From Oscillospiraceae bacterium (GTDB lineage Bacteria; Bacillota_A; Clostridia; Oscillospirales; Oscillospiraceae), in NCBI GenBank assembly GCA_902789835.1, contig CADAPN010000040.1, positions 1-13,920 on the forward strand: a stretch of DNA of 13,920 bases, given 5' to 3'. The translations under genes were made by a program, and so were the position numbers. Below, in pieces: positions 1-7,096 of this stretch (position 1 is the stretch's first letter; every line of letters begins with the position of its first letter). Under the pieces are notes generated by a model. The model was not told where the DNA came from, did no database searches, and saw nothing but the letters and a program-made list of their open reading frames with translations.

Positions 1-228
1 ACGATCCTTGCCCAGGCGTTCGAACTTAACGGTACCGTCAACAAGTGCGAACAGGGTATCATCCTTGCCCTTGCCGACATTGGTGCCGGGATGAATCTTT
101 GTACCGCGCTGACGGACAAGAATGTTGCCTGCCAGGACGAACTGGCCATCCGCACGCTTGGCGCCGAGACGCTTAGACTCGCTGTCACGGCCGTTCTTGG
201 TAGAACCCATACCTTTTTTATGAGCCAT
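1..228 (-). CDS. rpmA: 50S ribosomal protein L27 (partial, 3' end beyond window)
   Basis: The reverse strand encodes 76 codons beginning [16 protein letters not shown], followed by [12 protein letters not shown] and [16 protein letters not shown], which are unmistakable L27 signatures. L27 sits in the large subunit near the peptidyl transferase centre, where its N-terminal tail contacts tRNA. The gene runs off the left edge, so the last few residues are missing. A GGAGGTGT ribosome binding site precedes the ATG, and an in-frame TAA lies a few codons upstream, which fixes the start. The protein therefore lacks the N-terminal extension (ending near LQFFA) that many Firmicutes L27 proteins carry and that the protease Prp removes. 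In agreement, there is no prp gene between rplU and rpmA. It is co-transcribed with rplU, 38 bp upstream. Confidence 0.96.
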   Translation of the reverse strand, partial: MAHKKGMGSTKNGRDSESKRLGAKRADGQFVLAGNILVRQRGTKIHPGTNVGKGKDDTLFALVDGTVKFERLGKDR

Positions 229-266
229 CTGGTTACACCTCCATCGTTAAACCTGTTGATGATTTT

Positions 267-581
267 TTACGCGTTGATCGCTTCTACCGTGAGCTTGGTA
301 TAGGGCTGTCTGTGGCCCTGCGTCCGGCGATAGCCTTTTTTCGGCTTCATCTTGTAGACGCGAACCTTTGCAGACTTTCCGTTCTTCTCAACCTTCGCGG
401 TAACGGTCGCACCGGCGACAACAGGCGTACCGACAGTGGCGTTCGCTTCGTCCACCACGCACAGAACCTTGTCAAAGGTGACCGTAGAGCCGGCTTCTGC
501 ATCGAGCTTCTCGACATAGATCACGTCGCCCTCGGCAACACGATACTGCTTGCCACCGGTCATAATAACGGCATGCTTCAC
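267..581 (-). CDS. rplU: 50S ribosomal protein L21
   Basis: The 104-residue product starts [15 protein letters not shown] and ends [22 protein letters not shown], matching bacterial L21 over its full normal length. L21 binds 23S rRNA in the large subunit. The start codon is preceded by GGGAGGA at an 8-base spacing. It is the first gene of the rplU-rpmA operon. A consensus promoter lies about 80-110 bp upstream, and the leader of about 75 nt can fold, so autogenous control through the leader is plausible, as known for L21 leaders in Firmicutes. The usual prp gene between L21 and L27 is absent. Confidence 0.97.
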   Translation of the reverse strand: MKHAVIMTGGKQYRVAEGDVIYVEKLDAEAGSTVTFDKVLCVVDEANATVGTPVVAGATVTAKVEKNGKSAKVRVYKMKPKKGYRRTQGHRQPYTKLTVEAINA

Positions 582-596
582 TGGAATATCCTCCCT

Positions 597-650
597 CTTT
601 TCAGGTCTCGCTCTCAGGGCGGAACGCGAGGTTCACTTCGGCCCTTTCAA
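597..650 (-). promoter_or_regulatory. Candidate structured L21 leader (possible pseudoknot)
   Basis: In the transcript between the rplU promoter and its ribosome binding site, GGGC (644-641) can pair with GCCC (620-617), and CTCGC (630-626) with GCGAG (611-607). The order of the four arms is interleaved, which gives an H-type pseudoknot or two competing hairpins. Firmicutes are known to have an L21 leader RNA that controls rplU. I see the pairing potential directly; membership of that family is inference. Confidence 0.35.
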
Positions 651-662
651 TGCGGCGCAGGT

Positions 663-691
663 AATATAACACTTTTCCCTGCTTGTGTCAA
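663..691 (-). promoter_or_regulatory. rplU-rpmA promoter
   Basis: Reverse-strand TTGACA (691-686) and TATATT (668-663) are separated by exactly 17 bases, an almost perfect sigma-A-type promoter. The predicted transcript start near 656 gives a leader of about 75 nt before rplU. The -35 box begins about 20 bp after the stop of the upstream oxidoreductase gene, with no clear terminator between them. Confidence 0.85.
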
Positions 692-710
692 TGGTTTTTT
701 CTCTGTTTTT

Positions 711-3320
711 TCAGCGCTCCGCCGCCTTGCGGATCTCGATGCGCTTTTGGCGTCCGGCGATGAACTCCGGAAGCGCCTTCGGACGGTCGAAGTAATCGAT
801 GCTCTCCACATAGGTGCGCTTGCGCAGGTGGATGGCGTCGAATTTGCATCGCGTGGTGCAGACGCCGCAGCCCAGGCACTTGTTCGGGTCGACGAAGGAA
901 GCGCCGCAGCCGAGGCAGCGGGCCGTTTCCTTCTTCACCTGCTCTTCGGTGAAGGTGAGGCGGTCGTCGCGGAAGGTCTTCGCCTTCTCTTCCGACTTGC
1001 CGGGAACCTGGCGTCCTTCGGTGCTGTTTGTCCGCTTTACCGTGTCGAAGTCGACGTTTTCCATGTCAAAGGCATGATAGGTCAGGCGGTCGCGGCCCAG
1101 CGTCAGGCTCTGCCCCGGCTGGACATAGCGGTGGATGGAGATGGCCGCCTGCTTGCCCTGGGCGATCGCGTCGATGGCAAACTTCGGTCCGGTGAGCACG
1201 TCGCCGCCGACGAAGATGTCCGGCTGCGCGGTCTGATAGGTGACGGAATCCGCCACCACGCGGCCCTTTTCATCCGTCTTCAGTTCGCCGAGGTCCAGGC
1301 CCTCCAGGTCGATGCGCTGGCCGATGGCCGCAAGAACGGTGTCACATTTGACAAGTTTGTCGCCCTCGCAGCGCAGTGCGGTGACCTTGCCGTTTTTCCC
1401 CTCAATGGCTTCCGGCTTATGCTCGAAGAGGAACTGAACCCCTTCTTCCTTTGCCTCGGCCACTTCGTCCGGATCGGCGGGCATGTCGCTCTCCTTGCGG
1501 CGGTAGGCCACCGTAACACTTGCGCCGAGGCGCACCGCGGTACGGGCGACATCCATGGCGACGTTGCCGCCGCCGATGACGACGACCTTCTTGCCGACGG
1601 CAGGCCGTGCGCCGGCGTTCACTTCGCGCAGGAAGTCGATTCCGCCCCAGACACCCTTCAGGTCCTCGCCGGGGATGCCCAGTGCAGCGGACTTCTGGGC
1701 ACCGACGGCGAGATAGACGGCGTCATAGCCCTGCTCACGCAGCTGCTGAACGGTGATGTCCTTTCCGACCTCGACGCCGCAGCGGAAGATCACGCCAAGT
1801 TCCTTGAGTACGTCGATCTCGGCGTCCAGAACGGTCTTTTCCAGACGGAAGGACGGGATCCCGTAGCGGAGCATGCCGCCGGGGAGCTCGTTTTTGTCGA
1901 ACACCGTCACGCGATAGTTGTCCGCCGCGAGGAAGTAAGCGCAGCTGAGCCCGGCAGGGCCGGCACCGATCACGGCGATCTTCTTGTCGCTGAAATCATA
2001 GAGCTTCTTGGGGACGAAGCGGGTGTCACGCTCCAGCTCGCGGTCAGCGATAAACTTCTTCACCTCGTCGATGGCAATGGCGCGGTCCAGGTTTCCTCTG
2101 GTGCATTCGCTCTCGCACTTGCGGTTGCAGATCCGGCCGCAGACGGCGGGCAGCGGGTTTTCTTTCTTGATCAGCTCCAGCGCCTCGAGGTATCTCCCCT
2201 GGGCGGCAAGCTTCAGATAGCCCTGAACGGCAATATGCGCGGGACATGCGGTCTTGCAGGGGGCCGTGCCTTCCGGCGCAACATATTCGCGGTTGGAGCG
2301 GTGGTCGGGGTTCCAGTGCTCCGGCGTCCACTCGATGTCATCGGGAAGCTCATGGGGCTTGTGCTCAATGGGCGTCAAAGCGCAGAGCTTCTGGCCCATC
2401 TGGATGGCATTGTTGGCGCAGCGGTCGGTACACTGGCCGCAGGCGACGCACTTTTCGTGGTCGATCTCGGCCACGTAGTTGCTCTTGGAGGTTGCAGGGG
2501 TGTTGTAATACTGGGACACACCGAGGGCAAGGCAGCTCTCCGGCATGCAGTTGCAGATCGCAAAGGTCTCCCCCTGATGCAGGGTCGTGATCTGATGGAC
2601 ACAGCCGCGGTCCTCGGCTTTCTGCAGAAGCTCCTTGGCCTCGGCAACGGACACGGGACGACCCTTGCCGGTGTGGTTGAACATATCGCCCACATGGCCC
2701 ATGAAGATGCACAGGCCCTCGTCCAGATCGCCGCTTCCTTCGTTCATCATCTTGCGGACGCGGCGGCACTGGCACGGCGTCACGCTCAGGTGGCCTTCGT
2801 TCTCCTCGATGTACTTGCTGCAGCGCTCGTTATCGATCTTCTCGGCGTCCGCCGGAATCGCGCTCTCCACCGGGATCACGCGCATGATGCCGGCACCCAT
2901 CGGGGTGTTGGGGGCATGCTCGATCTGGCTGGTGGTCGCATGCTGGTGGAAGGCATAGGCAATCTCCGGATGCGCGATGCAGAACTTCTCATTGATGAGC
3001 AGGAATTCAAAAATGCCGGGGGTATAGGGCGGCAGCAGATAGATCTCCAGTCCCACCTTGGGAACGATGACCTGGACGCAGAGGCCAATGTCGGTAATCT
3101 CGTGCAGGACTTCTCTCGTGCGCTTCACCGACATGCCCGCCTTCCGGGCGATCATCGGAACAAAGCCGGGCTTCATGCTTGTCAGCGCCAGCATGACCGC
3201 GATCTGCTCGTCGGTGATCCACTGTTCAAAGACCTTGTATTCCGCGCAGTCGGGCGTGATCTTATAGTGTCCGTCGTTGATCTTTTCACACAGACGGATC
3301 AGGTTTTCTCTGACTTTCAT
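711..3320 (-). CDS. GltD/NfnB-like FAD-dependent oxidoreductase with ferredoxin-type Fe-S domains
   Basis: This 869-residue protein has several modules. Residues 1-100 look like a winged-helix region. Residues 183-263 carry cysteine pairs CQC (183-185), C204 and CNC (256-258). A 4Fe-4S ferredoxin motif CVACGQCTDRC is at 291-301. The glutamate-synthase small-subunit-like cysteine cluster is at 355-406, the FAD-binding GAGPAG at 452-457 and the NAD(P)-binding GGGNVA at 583-588. A second ferredoxin-like cluster is at 802-825 (CLGCG, then CLGCGVCTTRC). The family moves electrons between NAD(P)H and ferredoxin or another Fe-S partner, in the cytoplasm. The partner here is unknown: no glutamate synthase large subunit or NfnA is adjacent. 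GAGGGGG precedes the ATG. It appears monocistronic, with a promoter at 3458-3486 and a hairpin-rich leader. GltD identity is unlikely because of the extra N- and C-terminal domains. Confidence 0.85.
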   Translation of the reverse strand: MKVRENLIRLCEKINDGHYKITPDCAEYKVFEQWITDEQIAVMLALTSMKPGFVPMIARKAGMSVKRTREVLHEITDIGLCVQVIVPKVGLEIYLLPPYTPGIFEFLLINEKFCIAHPEIAYAFHQHATTSQIEHAPNTPMGAGIMRVIPVESAIPADAEKIDNERCSKYIEENEGHLSVTPCQCRRVRKMMNEGSGDLDEGLCIFMGHVGDMFNHTGKGRPVSVAEAKELLQKAEDRGCVHQITTLHQGETFAICNCMPESCLALGVSQYYNTPATSKSNYVAEIDHEKCVACGQCTDRCANNAIQMGQKLCALTPIEHKPHELPDDIEWTPEHWNPDHRSNREYVAPEGTAPCKTACPAHIAVQGYLKLAAQGRYLEALELIKKENPLPAVCGRICNRKCESECTRGNLDRAIAIDEVKKFIADRELERDTRFVPKKLYDFSDKKIAVIGAGPAGLSCAYFLAADNYRVTVFDKNELPGGMLRYGIPSFRLEKTVLDAEIDVLKELGVIFRCGVEVGKDITVQQLREQGYDAVYLAVGAQKSAALGIPGEDLKGVWGGIDFLREVNAGARPAVGKKVVVIGGGNVAMDVARTAVRLGASVTVAYRRKESDMPADPDEVAEAKEEGVQFLFEHKPEAIEGKNGKVTALRCEGDKLVKCDTVLAAIGQRIDLEGLDLGELKTDEKGRVVADSVTYQTAQPDIFVGGDVLTGPKFAIDAIAQGKQAAISIHRYVQPGQSLTLGRDRLTYHAFDMENVDFDTVKRTNSTEGRQVPGKSEEKAKTFRDDRLTFTEEQVKKETARCLGCGASFVDPNKCLGCGVCTTRCKFDAIHLRKRTYVESIDYFDRPKALPEFIAGRQKRIEIRKAAER

Positions 3321-3372
3321 GTGTTTTCCCCCTCATAAATGGCCGTCGTAACGACACTATTTCCCTTTTGTT

Positions 3373-3395
3373 TCTCCCCGTCTCCGCCGGGGAGA
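3373..3395 (-). other. Leader hairpin near the oxidoreductase start
   Basis: TCTCCCC (3373-3379) and GGGGAGA (3389-3395) form a perfect 7-bp stem with a 9-base loop in the 5' leader of the 869-residue oxidoreductase gene. It lies about 55-75 bases upstream of the start codon. It has no following U-tract, so it is not a terminator by itself. It may be part of a regulatory fold or simply stabilise the RNA. Confidence 0.4.
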
Positions 3396-3407
3396 GAGAT
3401 TCGTTTC

Positions 3408-3440
3408 AAAAGGCCGGAGCGCTGTCACAAGCGTTCGGCC
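3408..3440 (-). terminator. Terminator-like hairpin in the oxidoreductase leader
   Basis: On the reverse strand GGCCGAACGCT pairs with AGCGCTCCGGCC across a TGTGAC loop (one bulge, one G-U), followed by TTTT. The promoter at 3458-3486 lies upstream, so this hairpin falls inside the leader of the 869-residue oxidoreductase and could act as a weak attenuator. Alternatively it is a back-up terminator for the operon ending at 3542. Confidence 0.45.
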
Positions 3441-3442
3441 GT

Positions 3443-3478
3443 ATAAAAACCGCTCTCAGTTTATGGGCAGGAGCGGTT
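3443..3478 (-). terminator. Rho-independent terminator of the six-gene cNMP operon
   Basis: On the reverse strand AACCGCTC (3478-3471) pairs with GAGCGGTT (3455-3448) across a 15-base loop and is followed by a T run (3449-3444). It lies about 65 bp after the stop of the cytidylate-kinase-like gene. The -10 box and spacer of the next promoter are embedded in this same hairpin. Confidence 0.75.
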
Positions 3479-3486
3479 CTTGTCAA
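3458..3486 (-). promoter_or_regulatory. Promoter of the 869-residue oxidoreductase gene
   Basis: Reverse-strand TTGACA (3486-3481) and TAAACT (3463-3458) are separated by 17 bases. The predicted start near 3451 gives a leader of about 130 nt. The spacer holds the left arm of the upstream operon's terminator and the -10 box lies in its loop. A short palindrome GTCGT-A-ACGAC at 3345-3355, just before the ribosome binding site, could be an additional operator. Confidence 0.7.
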
Positions 3487-3541
3487 GGTCAGTTCCGGAA
3501 AAGTGTATGGTTTTTCAAAGGAATAATGCAAATTTCCGTGC

Positions 3542-4168
3542 TCAGGCCTCACGGCCGCGGCACCAGAGCCGGTAATACTCCGCCACGGCGGGAATCAGTT
3601 CGCGGATCCGCACGCCGGTGGTGTTGATGCAGAGGTGATACGCCTGCCGCTCCCCCCAGGGGTGCGAGGCAATAATATCGTGGAACTCCGCACGGGAGCG
3701 GTCAATCCGCTTCATCTGGCGGAGCATCTCGCGATCGGTCAGTTTTTCACTCTCCGAAGCCCTGCTGCGGCAGCGGGCAAGCTTGGAGGCTTCGTCGGCA
3801 TAAACGAAGAGCTTGAAGGGATTCTGTTCCTCCAGCAGGGCATCCGCAGCCCGGCCGACAAAGATGCAGTCGTCTTTCGCGGCAAGTTCCCGGATGAGCT
3901 TGGTCTCCAGAGAGAGGATGTGCATTGCGGTATCGGAAACCGCGGCGATCTGGGAAAAGCTCTGCGCAAAATGGATGGGGTAACGCACCCGGGCCGAACT
4001 GCTCTCCAGCTGGTGGTCCAGGAAATTCGGGTCCATTCCGGTCTGCTCGGACAGGGCCGTGACGATCTCCCGGTCATAGTAGCGGTAGCCGAGCTCATCC
4101 GCCAGACGCTTTCCCAGTTCACGTCCGCCGCTTCCAAACTCACGGCTTACGGTAATAATGTTTCCCAT
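3542..4168 (-). CDS. Cytidylate kinase-like family protein
   Basis: The 208-residue protein begins MGNIITVSREFGSGGRELGKRLA, the variant P-loop of the cytidylate-kinase-like family (Pfam Cytidylate_kin2). It continues with LGYRYYDREIV and an FVGRAADALL segment, both family features. Such proteins are presumed cytoplasmic nucleotide or small-molecule kinases; their substrates are mostly untested. The longer reading frame begins at 4210, but the ATG at 4168 has GGAGG 8 bases upstream and the longer version would start inside the preceding gene without a site. The gene follows the metallophosphoesterase by 14 bp and is the last of the six-gene operon, with a terminator at 3443-3478. Whether it supplies the cyclase with nucleotide is speculation; many genomes carry this family without a cyclase. 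Confidence 0.8.
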   Translation of the reverse strand: MGNIITVSREFGSGGRELGKRLADELGYRYYDREIVTALSEQTGMDPNFLDHQLESSSARVRYPIHFAQSFSQIAAVSDTAMHILSLETKLIRELAAKDDCIFVGRAADALLEEQNPFKLFVYADEASKLARCRSRASESEKLTDREMLRQMKRIDRSRAEFHDIIASHPWGERQAYHLCINTTGVRIRELIPAVAEYYRLWCRGREA

Positions 4169-4182
4169 GTTGTTTCCTCCGT

Positions 4183-5430
4183 TTATTCGGCTTGGGCCGT
4201 CTCGGTCCAAACCGTGTAATCGCTTCCAAGTTCTTCCAGAACACCGGCGACGTAGGCCGCCGTCAGATCCGTCGGCCGGAGCCAGGCCGCAGCGAGGCTC
4301 CCGTCCGGATCATTCGCCGAAACGTTCCGAAGATCGCCGGCAAAATAGGCAAGGTTCAGCTCCCGCATCCAGTTCAGCATTCTCTCCCGCGCCGCTTCTT
4401 CGGTGTCGGGCGGGAGCGTAATTTTGGAGTGGGAGGACATGTACTCGGCCGCAGCGGCCTGGAAGTCCTGGAACACCGGTTCCGTTCTCCCGTTACGATC
4501 CGCCCAGGCGGCCATGTCAAGGCGCCTGGTCTCGTAGGACCAGATTCCGTCCTTTGACGTGAGCATACCGTACTGGCAGGGCCAGGAGCAGAGCGCGGAG
4601 CTGGCGATCTCGGTCAGGTCCCCCTCGGTGCGGATGTGCTGAATGTGCAGGTGCCCGCTCAAAAACAGCCGCACGCCGTAAGTCCGCAGCAGGTCCGCCA
4701 GGCGTTCGGCGCCGGCAATGACATATCCGTCGTAAAAGAGGCTGTGTCGGAAGAGATTCTGATGGCCGGCGGCAATCACCGGCACACCGTCCCGCTCAGC
4801 GGTGCGGAGCTGTTCCTCCGCCCAGGCCAGGGTCTCCTCCGAGATGCCGTAGAAATGCTCAAGCGTGTTGAAGTCCAGAACCAGGACCCGCAGCCGATCC
4901 CCCAGCGCGGCCATATAGCTCAGGGAATCCGGCGCCGTCGACACGGCATCGTCAAAGCCGAAATCGCCGTAGATTTCCCGGAACAGTTCCGTTGTGGCAA
5001 AGGGGACGCGGGTGAAGCTCTCCCCTTCGAAGCGGGCGGCGTTGAGGTTATACACGTCATGGTTGCCCGTCGTCACAAGCACCCGGATCCCCGCCTCCTT
5101 CAGCGGGCGGAGCTTTTCCGCCAGAGCCTCGTGACTCATCACAGCCCCGTTGAAGGTGAGGTCCCCGGTCAGCAGCAGCGCATCCGGCACTTCCTCGGCG
5201 GTGAGCAGCTCTTCGACAAAGGCATCCAGAATTTCTTTCGAATAGGGCATAAACTTGCTGTCACCGGAAGCAAGCACGCTCTGATAATACAGTCCGCCGT
5301 CTGTCAGGCCGGGAGCGATATAATGCGGGTCGCTGGCCACCGCGATCCGGTAATCCGCCGACGCGGAGCCGGAGAAAAGGCCCAGCAGCAGGGCCAGCGC
5401 CAGCCCGCAAAGCAGCTGCAGGCGCTTCAT
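4183..5430 (-). CDS. Exported metallophosphoesterase (calcineurin-like)
   Basis: The 415-residue protein opens with a signal peptide (MKRLQLLCGL, a hydrophobic stretch, then a likely cleavage site ASA-D at 25/26), so it should act outside the membrane. It carries the metallophosphoesterase motifs in order: SDPHY (D34, H36), GDLTF (D90), GNHD (123-125), AGH (H223) and GHLH (259-262). The family cleaves phosphomonoesters or phosphodiesters with a two-metal centre; the substrate cannot be read from the sequence. No lipobox or membrane anchor follows the signal peptide. Its ATG overlaps the cyclase stop (ATGA at 5427-5430), which implies translational coupling. An extracellular enzyme in an otherwise cytoplasmic signalling operon could act on exported nucleotide or on cell-wall phosphoesters; both are inference. 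Confidence 0.88.
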   Translation of the reverse strand: MKRLQLLCGLALALLLGLFSGSASADYRIAVASDPHYIAPGLTDGGLYYQSVLASGDSKFMPYSKEILDAFVEELLTAEEVPDALLLTGDLTFNGAVMSHEALAEKLRPLKEAGIRVLVTTGNHDVYNLNAARFEGESFTRVPFATTELFREIYGDFGFDDAVSTAPDSLSYMAALGDRLRVLVLDFNTLEHFYGISEETLAWAEEQLRTAERDGVPVIAAGHQNLFRHSLFYDGYVIAGAERLADLLRTYGVRLFLSGHLHIQHIRTEGDLTEIASSALCSWPCQYGMLTSKDGIWSYETRRLDMAAWADRNGRTEPVFQDFQAAAAEYMSSHSKITLPPDTEEAARERMLNWMRELNLAYFAGDLRNVSANDPDGSLAAAWLRPTDLTAAYVAGVLEELGSDYTVWTETAQAE

Positions 5431-6278
5431 CCGTTTTCCCCGCCGAGCGTCCCTTCATCCAGATCTTCCCACTCGAAGGTCTCCTCCGGCCCCGGCATGT
5501 CCGGCGTCGCCGTCGACGCTTCTTCCGTCTGGATCTTCCGGCTGCCGTAGCCGATCACCTGGTGGATCAGGATGTCCGTCTGAATCCCCTTCGGGCGGAC
5601 CCATCGTTCCCCCTTGGGGTTCAGGATCACCTGATTTCCGGCCGCTTCCAGGGTCTCTGTCGAAATGAGGATCTCGTCGTCGCCCGTAAAGCCTTCAATG
5701 CGCGAGGCCAGATTGACATTCCGGCCGATCATATCATACTTTGCGCGTGTCTGGGAGCCGATGTTCCCAAGAATCGCTTCCCCCGTGTGGATGCCGATGC
5801 CCATGGAGAGATTCGGATAGCCGTGGGCGGCATTCCAGGCGTTGACCATCGGCATGCGCCGCTGCATCGCCACCGCGCAGGCCACCGCATCCCTGGCCGC
5901 ATCCTCATTCGGCCGGGGCGCGCCGAACACCGTCACAATGGCGTCGCCGACAAAGCTCAGAATATTCCCCTGCCAGGAGTTGACAATCTCGATCATCTCT
6001 TCGAGATAATGGTTCAGCATTTTGATGAAGTCCGTTGCGTTCATGCTCTCGGAAAGCTGCGTCGATCTGCGGATATCCGTAAACATCATGGTGACGACGC
6101 GGCGCTCTCCGCCGATCCGAACGTTCTTCCCCTTCTCCAGGACCTCCTCCAGCACTTCGTCCGTCAGGTAGCTTGCCATCGTCCGGCGCATTGCCTCATC
6201 CTGTTTCCGGAGACTTTCTTTCAGTTCGGCGTTCTCCGCTTTCAGCTCCTGGATCAGTTTACTTTCTTCCGCAGTCAT
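5427..6278 (-). CDS. Class III nucleotidyl cyclase (adenylate/guanylate cyclase domain)
   Basis: The 283-residue soluble protein has an N-terminal coiled coil (residues 5-30), a short helix (LTDEVLEEVLEKG) and one class III cyclase domain (about 55-215), then an acidic tail. Metal-binding aspartates are in MMFTDIRRST (D68) and FVGDAIVTVFGAP (D112). The transition-state residues are present in NVNLASRIE (N189, R193). At the base-recognition sites, the lysine expected four residues before D112 is Ser108, while Asp182 (RAKYDMIG) is retained. Catalysis is therefore likely but the nucleotide used is uncertain. A single domain implies homodimerisation, helped by the coiled coil. No membrane segment or known sensor domain is seen. 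The gene overlaps its neighbours by 4 bp on both sides. Confidence 0.9.
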   Translation of the reverse strand: MTAEESKLIQELKAENAELKESLRKQDEAMRRTMASYLTDEVLEEVLEKGKNVRIGGERRVVTMMFTDIRRSTQLSESMNATDFIKMLNHYLEEMIEIVNSWQGNILSFVGDAIVTVFGAPRPNEDAARDAVACAVAMQRRMPMVNAWNAAHGYPNLSMGIGIHTGEAILGNIGSQTRAKYDMIGRNVNLASRIEGFTGDDEILISTETLEAAGNQVILNPKGERWVRPKGIQTDILIHQVIGYGSRKIQTEEASTATPDMPGPEETFEWEDLDEGTLGGENG

Positions 6279-7078
6279 AGGCAGATCGTCTCCCCTTCTC
6301 TGGCAAAGCGTACGTCATCCCGGCCGATCGCACGCTCCCGGGCCAGAAGCTCAGCGTCAGTGCTCTGCGGGTCGTGATGGATCAGCCAAAGCTGCCCGAC
6401 ATCGGTACACGCCTTGAGTTTCAGCCCGATGGCTGCGTTTGTATGTCCGAAGCCGATTCTCTTCCGGTATTCTTCTTCCGTATACTGGCCGTCCAGCAGC
6501 AGCAGATCCGCGTTTCGCGAGAAATCCGCCAGTTCCACCAGTCCGATTTCATCCGGTTCACAGTCCGTCGCATAGACCAGCGACTTTCCCCCGTAGGTCA
6601 GGCGCATGATCACCGATCCGCCGGGGTGATAGCCCGCCATGGTCTCGACGGTGACCTCGCCGATCTGAAACCGCCGCGACATCGTGCGCAGGGTGATCGT
6701 TCCGGCATATTCCGTCAGGCTCAGCGGCCAGGTCGGCGGAGAAAAGACCCCGTCCAGGATCTCTTTGGCCCCCTTCGGCGTGAGCACCGGGCAGTACAGG
6801 ACCGTCTCGCTCCCCTTCTCCAGCAGACGCGGATACATGGCAAGTCCGATCACATGGTCCAGATGAAAATGACTCAGAAGGATCGACGGCGCTTTGTCAA
6901 AATGCGTCGGGGCGCTGACGAGGCCGCTCCCCCCGTCCAGAAAAATGGTTTCCTCTCCGGCCCGTATCATATAGCAGGAGGTCTGTCCGCCGAACTCCGC
7001 GCTGTCCGGACGGCTGATGGGAATGGATCCGCGTGTTCCGAGGACCGTCAGTTCAATTGTACCGTTCTTGTTTCCCAT
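6275..7078 (-). CDS. Metallo-beta-lactamase-fold hydrolase, candidate cyclic-nucleotide phosphodiesterase
   Basis: This 267-residue protein has the MBL signature SHFHLDH (H70, H72, D74, H75), further metal ligands H151 (GYHPGG) and D172 (YATDCE), and H212 (GFGHTN) and H234/H235 (IHHD) toward the C-terminus. The start LTVLGTRGSIPISRP, then GGQTSCYMI, is typical of the RNase-Z-like or PhnP-like MBL branch that includes phosphodiesterases. HxHLDHVxG resembles the class II cyclic-nucleotide phosphodiesterase signature. Its gene overlaps the cyclase gene by 4 bp and follows a cNMP-binding protein, so a role in destroying the cyclase product is a reasonable inference. The start has GGAGAGGA just upstream. 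Other phosphoesters or RNA ends are possible substrates. Confidence 0.82.
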   Translation of the reverse strand: MGNKNGTIELTVLGTRGSIPISRPDSAEFGGQTSCYMIRAGEETIFLDGGSGLVSAPTHFDKAPSILLSHFHLDHVIGLAMYPRLLEKGSETVLYCPVLTPKGAKEILDGVFSPPTWPLSLTEYAGTITLRTMSRRFQIGEVTVETMAGYHPGGSVIMRLTYGGKSLVYATDCEPDEIGLVELADFSRNADLLLLDGQYTEEEYRKRIGFGHTNAAIGLKLKACTDVGQLWLIHHDPQSTDAELLARERAIGRDDVRFAREGETICL

Positions 7079-7096
7079 TCCTCTCCGCCCGGCGGC

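Noticed and set aside
312..3338. A 1008-codon open frame on the plus strand opposite the oxidoreductase and rplU
   Set aside because: It runs antisense across two clearly recognisable genes, through a promoter and an intergenic region. Its product resembles no protein and it is an effect of high GC and codon bias.
4636..5550. A 304-codon plus-strand open frame opposite the metallophosphoesterase and cyclase genes
   Set aside because: It is the complement of two genes with intact catalytic motifs; its product shows no recognisable domain and lacks a convincing ribosome binding site.
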